A stretch of DNA of 7,099 nucleotides from Kiritimatiellia bacterium (GTDB taxonomy: Bacteria > Verrucomicrobiota > Kiritimatiellia > RFP12 > UBA1067), in the NCBI GenBank assembly GCA_028707675.1, contig JAQWAM010000061.1, positions 1-7,099 of the forward strand. The letters run 5' to 3'. The notes under the pieces were generated by a model. That model saw only the letters and a list, made by a program, of their open reading frames with translations, had not been told where the DNA came from and searched no databases. How positions within the stretch are numbered: the first letter of the stretch is position 1; each line of letters opens with the position of its first letter. The position numbers were made by a program, and so were the translations under genes. Below are positions 4,498-7,099 of the stretch, piece by piece.

Positions 4498-7099
4498 CTT
4501 GCCGAAAGCCAGCCGTCCGCCGCACAGCGCGTAGGAGGATCCTTTCGGCAGATTGCGCACCACGGCCGGACGCGTCCCGGTAAACACGGTCGAGGCTATC
4601 GGACGTTCAACCGTGTTCACCGTGAGATCGGCCATGGTCAGCAGGCTATCGGTGGTGAACTGGTGGTCGATGCGCGCGAGGTTGATGGTCCAGTCTTTCT
4701 CGATCTCCGTGATGTAGGCGTCGAGCTTGGAGCGAATGAAGGCGTTGACGTCGCCTTGGACGCGCTTGATCGGGGGCCAGTCGCCGAACGTGTTGGGCGT
4801 GATCACCAGAGAGGGCTGGCCCGCCACCAGATCGTCTTCGTTACCCGTGATTTCGATGCCGGCGTGCACGTTGAGATGATCGCCGAGCCCCGAGCCCTCG
4901 AAGCCGGCCCCGAAACTCACGCCCAGCTTGAAATCGTTGGCATAGGCGCCGGAATTGTTCTCCTGGCCGCCGAAGCAGTGACGGTTGGGCGTCAACTGCA
5001 GATCGTCCGCCCGCGTAAGAATAGGGCGGGTCACCAGCGGATCGGGCTCTCCGACCTCAGCGGCCCTGCCCGGTTCCAAGGTGCGCCAGGTGCTGGTGTT
5101 CTGGATGTTGCCGCCCGCGTCCAGCCGCCCGTACAGCTTCAACGCGCCGGTCTTGTCCGCCAGCATCAGCAGCGGCCCGACGTACGGCAGCTTTCCGGTC
5201 ATGCCTTCAAGATTGTAGCGGAGGGTCAGATCCAAGCCGGCTCCGACCGAGGTGCACACTTCGCGCTCCGCCCACAGACCGCCCGCGAGTGCCGTGCTGC
5301 GCCGCGTCGAGGCGTTGCCGAAGACCTTGTTCAGGCTGCCCTCGATGCCGATTTTCTTGAGAAAGGCCGGCGCGTAGTCTTCCAGATCAATGTCCTCTTT
5401 GCCGATGCTGCCGCCCACCTCGAAGGAGAGGGTTTGGCTTTGTCCGTTGAATTCGATCTTCGCCTCGGACTCGAACTGCATGCCAAGCAGCCCCGGGCCG
5501 ATGCTCAGGCCTCCTTTCGAAGGCGCGTCGGCACCCTCCTCCCAGGCCACGCCGAGGCCGTACGTGTAGGTCAGATATCCGTCCTCTTCCGAGATCCCTC
5601 CCGAGAGCGAGGGCAGCGCGGAGAGCTTGCCGTCGGGCACTTTGGAGAGATAGGACGACTTCAGGTCCGCGTATGCGCCCTGCGCGGCGGAGGCGCTGGC
5701 CAGCGAGTCCGCCGCGAAGGCCAGCCAGCGCGGCAGCTTGACCGAGGTGATCGGGTTCTCGCCGAGCGCGAGCATGGCGCAGGCACCCGCCTCCGAACGC
5801 GCCACGAGCATAGGAGCCAGCGTGCCGGGACGCAGCGTCGCCACGCTCACCGTGCCGGTCGCGGCCACCTGCGCACCGGATTCGCCCGTCTTCAGCTTCA
5901 CGACCACCTGCCCGCTCTCGGCCATCTGGTCGAGCCAGAGACGGATCTTTTCGGGGTCGGTCTGCGGAGGCAGATGGCTGTCGCTCAGCGGAAAATAACT
6001 CTCGGGCGTCGCGGCGAGATAGACTTCATAGGTGCCCTGTCCGGTTTTCCGGCGCGTGTCGACCAGCCAGACCTCCGTGACCGCGTCGTCCCACGCATGG
6101 CTCTCGACCGAACCCGGAGAACCGTCAGAAGTGTCCGCCTGTTGGACCTCGTACGCTTGCGCGGGTACGCCTGCGGTGGCGCTGACGGTCAACTGCACCG
6201 CCGCACCGGTTTCCGCCTCGTCTTCATTGCCGGCGGACTGCACGCCGTGCAGCACAAAACCCTGCCGATCCCACGAGTCGTTCGCGACGGTCAGCGTGGC
6301 GGGCACGAGCGGGATGTCGCCCAGAGACACGGTGAAATAATTGTCGTTGGTACCGGTCACGCGAGAGCCGAACTCGTACCGCTTCCTGAACGGAAGATAG
6401 CCGGTGGCGTTGACGCTGACCAGATGTCCGTCGAAGGAGTTGAAGACGCTGAGGCTGAACGCACCGGCCCCGTCACTCTTGTTTTCCAAACCCATGGTGG
6501 TTGCGTTGCTGCGCCTGATCTCGACGTTCGCACCCTGAATCGGCAATCCGCTGAGCGCGTTCTTGACGCTGCCGTTCACCAGCACGCGCGGTCTGCAGTA
6601 GAGTTTGGCCGTCACCAGCAACGGCGAGTTGGTCGGGTTGACGTCGTAATGGATGCTGTTGTAACTGTACCGCTGCCAGGCCGACGGCGCGTCGTAGTCC
6701 CAATCGACAGACACGCTGGTCTCGAGTCCGTCGTAATGGCACGGGGTCTCCATCGGTTCGCCGTTTTTCTTGAACGGAAAACCCTCTATGGTTTCCGCTG
6801 GGTTGTCGAAATTGACGGCGACGACATCCATGTCGTAAGGCGCCAGCGGCAACTCGGCGGGCAACTGGCTGATCGTGTTGACGACATACGGCCCCGCGCC
6901 GGGCACGGCATAGAGATTCCGGGTCCCGTCATGCAGCGTGAACGGGAAGTAATACGTGTCGACACGCGCGGCATCTACGGAATAGCAATAGTAAACTCTC
7001 CCGGGATGGTCTTTGAACGCCACGTATTGCGGCAAGGTGCTGGTTTGCGCTGGCGTCTCGTCCCCATCGTAGTAAATCACGCTGATGGTCGGTTTGTCG
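4495..7099 (-). CDS. Large beta-rich extracellular protein with carboxypeptidase-regulatory-like domain (5' truncated by window edge)
   Basis: At least 867 residues; the frame is open to the right window edge. The GTG at 7078-7080 is only an internal valine, because the preceding codons read DKPTIS with no stop. Numbering from that valine: residues 1-165 are aromatic- and Asp-rich beta sequence (YYDGDETP, VYYCYSVDAARVDTYYFPF). Residues 166-245 form a carboxypeptidase-regulatory-like Ig fold (VNGSVKNALSGLPIQGANVEI, then KSDGAGAFSLSV and VSVNATGYLPFRK). Residues 260-420 are further Ig-like beta sequence. Residues 495-760 are Gly-rich alternating strands (YLTYTYGLGVAW, LSFEVGGSIG, VGAGLDLTLRYNL, FKLGVSFGAGFEG) that recall long amphipathic sheets or a barrel-like scaffold. 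Residues 770-810 are helical (VNAFIRSKLDAYITEIEKDW). Few cysteines and many Asn/Thr/Asp fit a secreted or surface protein. Function is unknown; adhesion or polymer binding is only a guess. It ends at an in-frame TAA, beyond which the frame continues. Confidence 0.75.
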   Translation of the reverse strand, partial: DKPTISVIYYDGDETPAQTSTLPQYVAFKDHPGRVYYCYSVDAARVDTYYFPFTLHDGTRNLYAVPGAGPYVVNTISQLPAELPLAPYDMDVVAVNFDNPAETIEGFPFKKNGEPMETPCHYDGLETSVSVDWDYDAPSAWQRYSYNSIHYDVNPTNSPLLVTAKLYCRPRVLVNGSVKNALSGLPIQGANVEIRRSNATTMGLENKSDGAGAFSLSVFNSFDGHLVSVNATGYLPFRKRYEFGSRVTGTNDNYFTVSLGDIPLVPATLTVANDSWDRQGFVLHGVQSAGNEDEAETGAAVQLTVSATAGVPAQAYEVQQADTSDGSPGSVESHAWDDAVTEVWLVDTRRKTGQGTYEVYLAATPESYFPLSDSHLPPQTDPEKIRLWLDQMAESGQVVVKLKTGESGAQVAATGTVSVATLRPGTLAPMLVARSEAGACAMLALGENPITSVKLPRWLAFAADSLASASAAQGAYADLKSSYLSKVPDGKLSALPSLSGGISEEDGYLTYTYGLGVAWEEGADAPSKGGLSIGPGLLGMQFESEAKIEFNGQSQTLSFEVGGSIGKEDIDLEDYAPAFLKKIGIEGSLNKVFGNASTRRSTALAGGLWAEREVCTSVGAGLDLTLRYNLEGMTGKLPYVGPLLMLADKTGALKLYGRLDAGGNIQNTSTWRTLEPGRAAEVGEPDPLVTRPILTRADDLQLTPNRHCFGGQENNSGAYANDFKLGVSFGAGFEGSGLGDHLNVHAGIEITGNEDDLVAGQPSLVITPNTFGDWPPIKRVQGDVNAFIRSKLDAYITEIEKDWTINLARIDHQFTTDSLLTMADLTVNTVERPIASTVFTGTRPAVVRNLPKGSSYALCGGRLAFGK

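Larger units (their letters stand above)
3124..7099 (-). pseudogene. Whole interrupted gene: large secreted or surface beta-rich protein with one in-frame TAA
   Basis: This entry joins the two minus-strand ORFs. Both use the same frame with no shift: 867 sense codons, TAA, then 456 codons to the TGA. Translation across the junction reads GGRLAFGK-stop-DQSLGRTDLVVSLAVG. The codons directly after the TAA are as GC-rich and protein-like as the rest, and a blade-like strand pattern continues across the break. A single substitution from CAA (Gln), GAA (Glu) or AAA (Lys) would explain it. TAA is not the stop of any other gene in the window (TGA, TAG, TGA, TAG, TGA). Genuine nonsense mutation, consensus error, two-part translation and readthrough remain open. 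The 5' end lies outside the window. Confidence 0.55.

Noticed and set aside
7078..7080. GTG as the start of the large right-hand gene
   Set aside because: The frame stays open upstream to the window edge (DKPTIS), there is no signal peptide after it, and the sequence reads as mid-protein beta structure.
1..7099. CRISPR array, tRNA, rRNA, transposase, phage or defence genes
   Set aside because: No regularly spaced repeats, cloverleaf-like sequence, rRNA-like stretch or recognisable mobile or defence motif was found on either strand.

Overview
The window is GC-rich bacterial DNA that most resembles the PVC superphylum, probably Kiritimatiellota or a related Verrucomicrobiota/Lentisphaerota lineage. 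Three observations point there: a Tat-exported xylose-isomerase-like TIM-barrel protein; a very large beta-rich surface or secreted protein that ends in a single thrombospondin-type-3-like calcium loop followed by a short C-terminal module finishing in 'GFYRLKLDVP'; and a CACAAAGG-type palindromic intergenic repeat. This placement is inference from family style and not from a phylogenetic marker.

Layout from left to right. Bases 1-149 (+) hold the last 48 codons of an unrecognised gene. It converges on a minus-strand gene (187-1062) for a Tat-signal sugar phosphate isomerase/epimerase. The 198-bp gap 1063-1260 contains a roughly 105-bp imperfect palindrome. Next is a branched-chain amino acid aminotransferase (ilvE type, minus, 1261-2277). 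A 217-bp divergent intergenic region (2278-2494) carries two overlapping face-to-face promoter candidates, dyads, and an attenuator-like hairpin in the aminotransferase leader. A small FMN nitroreductase-family gene (+, 2495-3025) follows. It converges, across a 98-bp spacer with a perfect 9-bp inverted repeat, on a very large minus-strand gene that fills the rest of the window and runs off its right edge.

The most notable feature is in that last gene. The two long minus-strand ORFs 4495-7099 and 3124-4467 are in the same reading frame and are separated only by one TAA codon at 4495-4497. The nine codons between the TAA and the first possible (GTG) start read as ordinary coding sequence, and there is no ATG for about 270 bases. 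The simplest reading is one protein of at least 1,324 codons interrupted by a nonsense codon. That codon could be a real mutation, a consensus error, or, less likely, a recoded or readthrough stop.

The housekeeping genes (isomerase, aminotransferase, nitroreductase) do not form an obvious shared pathway. No tRNA, rRNA, CRISPR array or transposase gene was seen, and no gene-free stretch exceeds 300 bases. I see no convincing new multi-gene system. The interesting points are the interrupted giant gene and the regulatory and repeat structure of the two larger intergenic regions.
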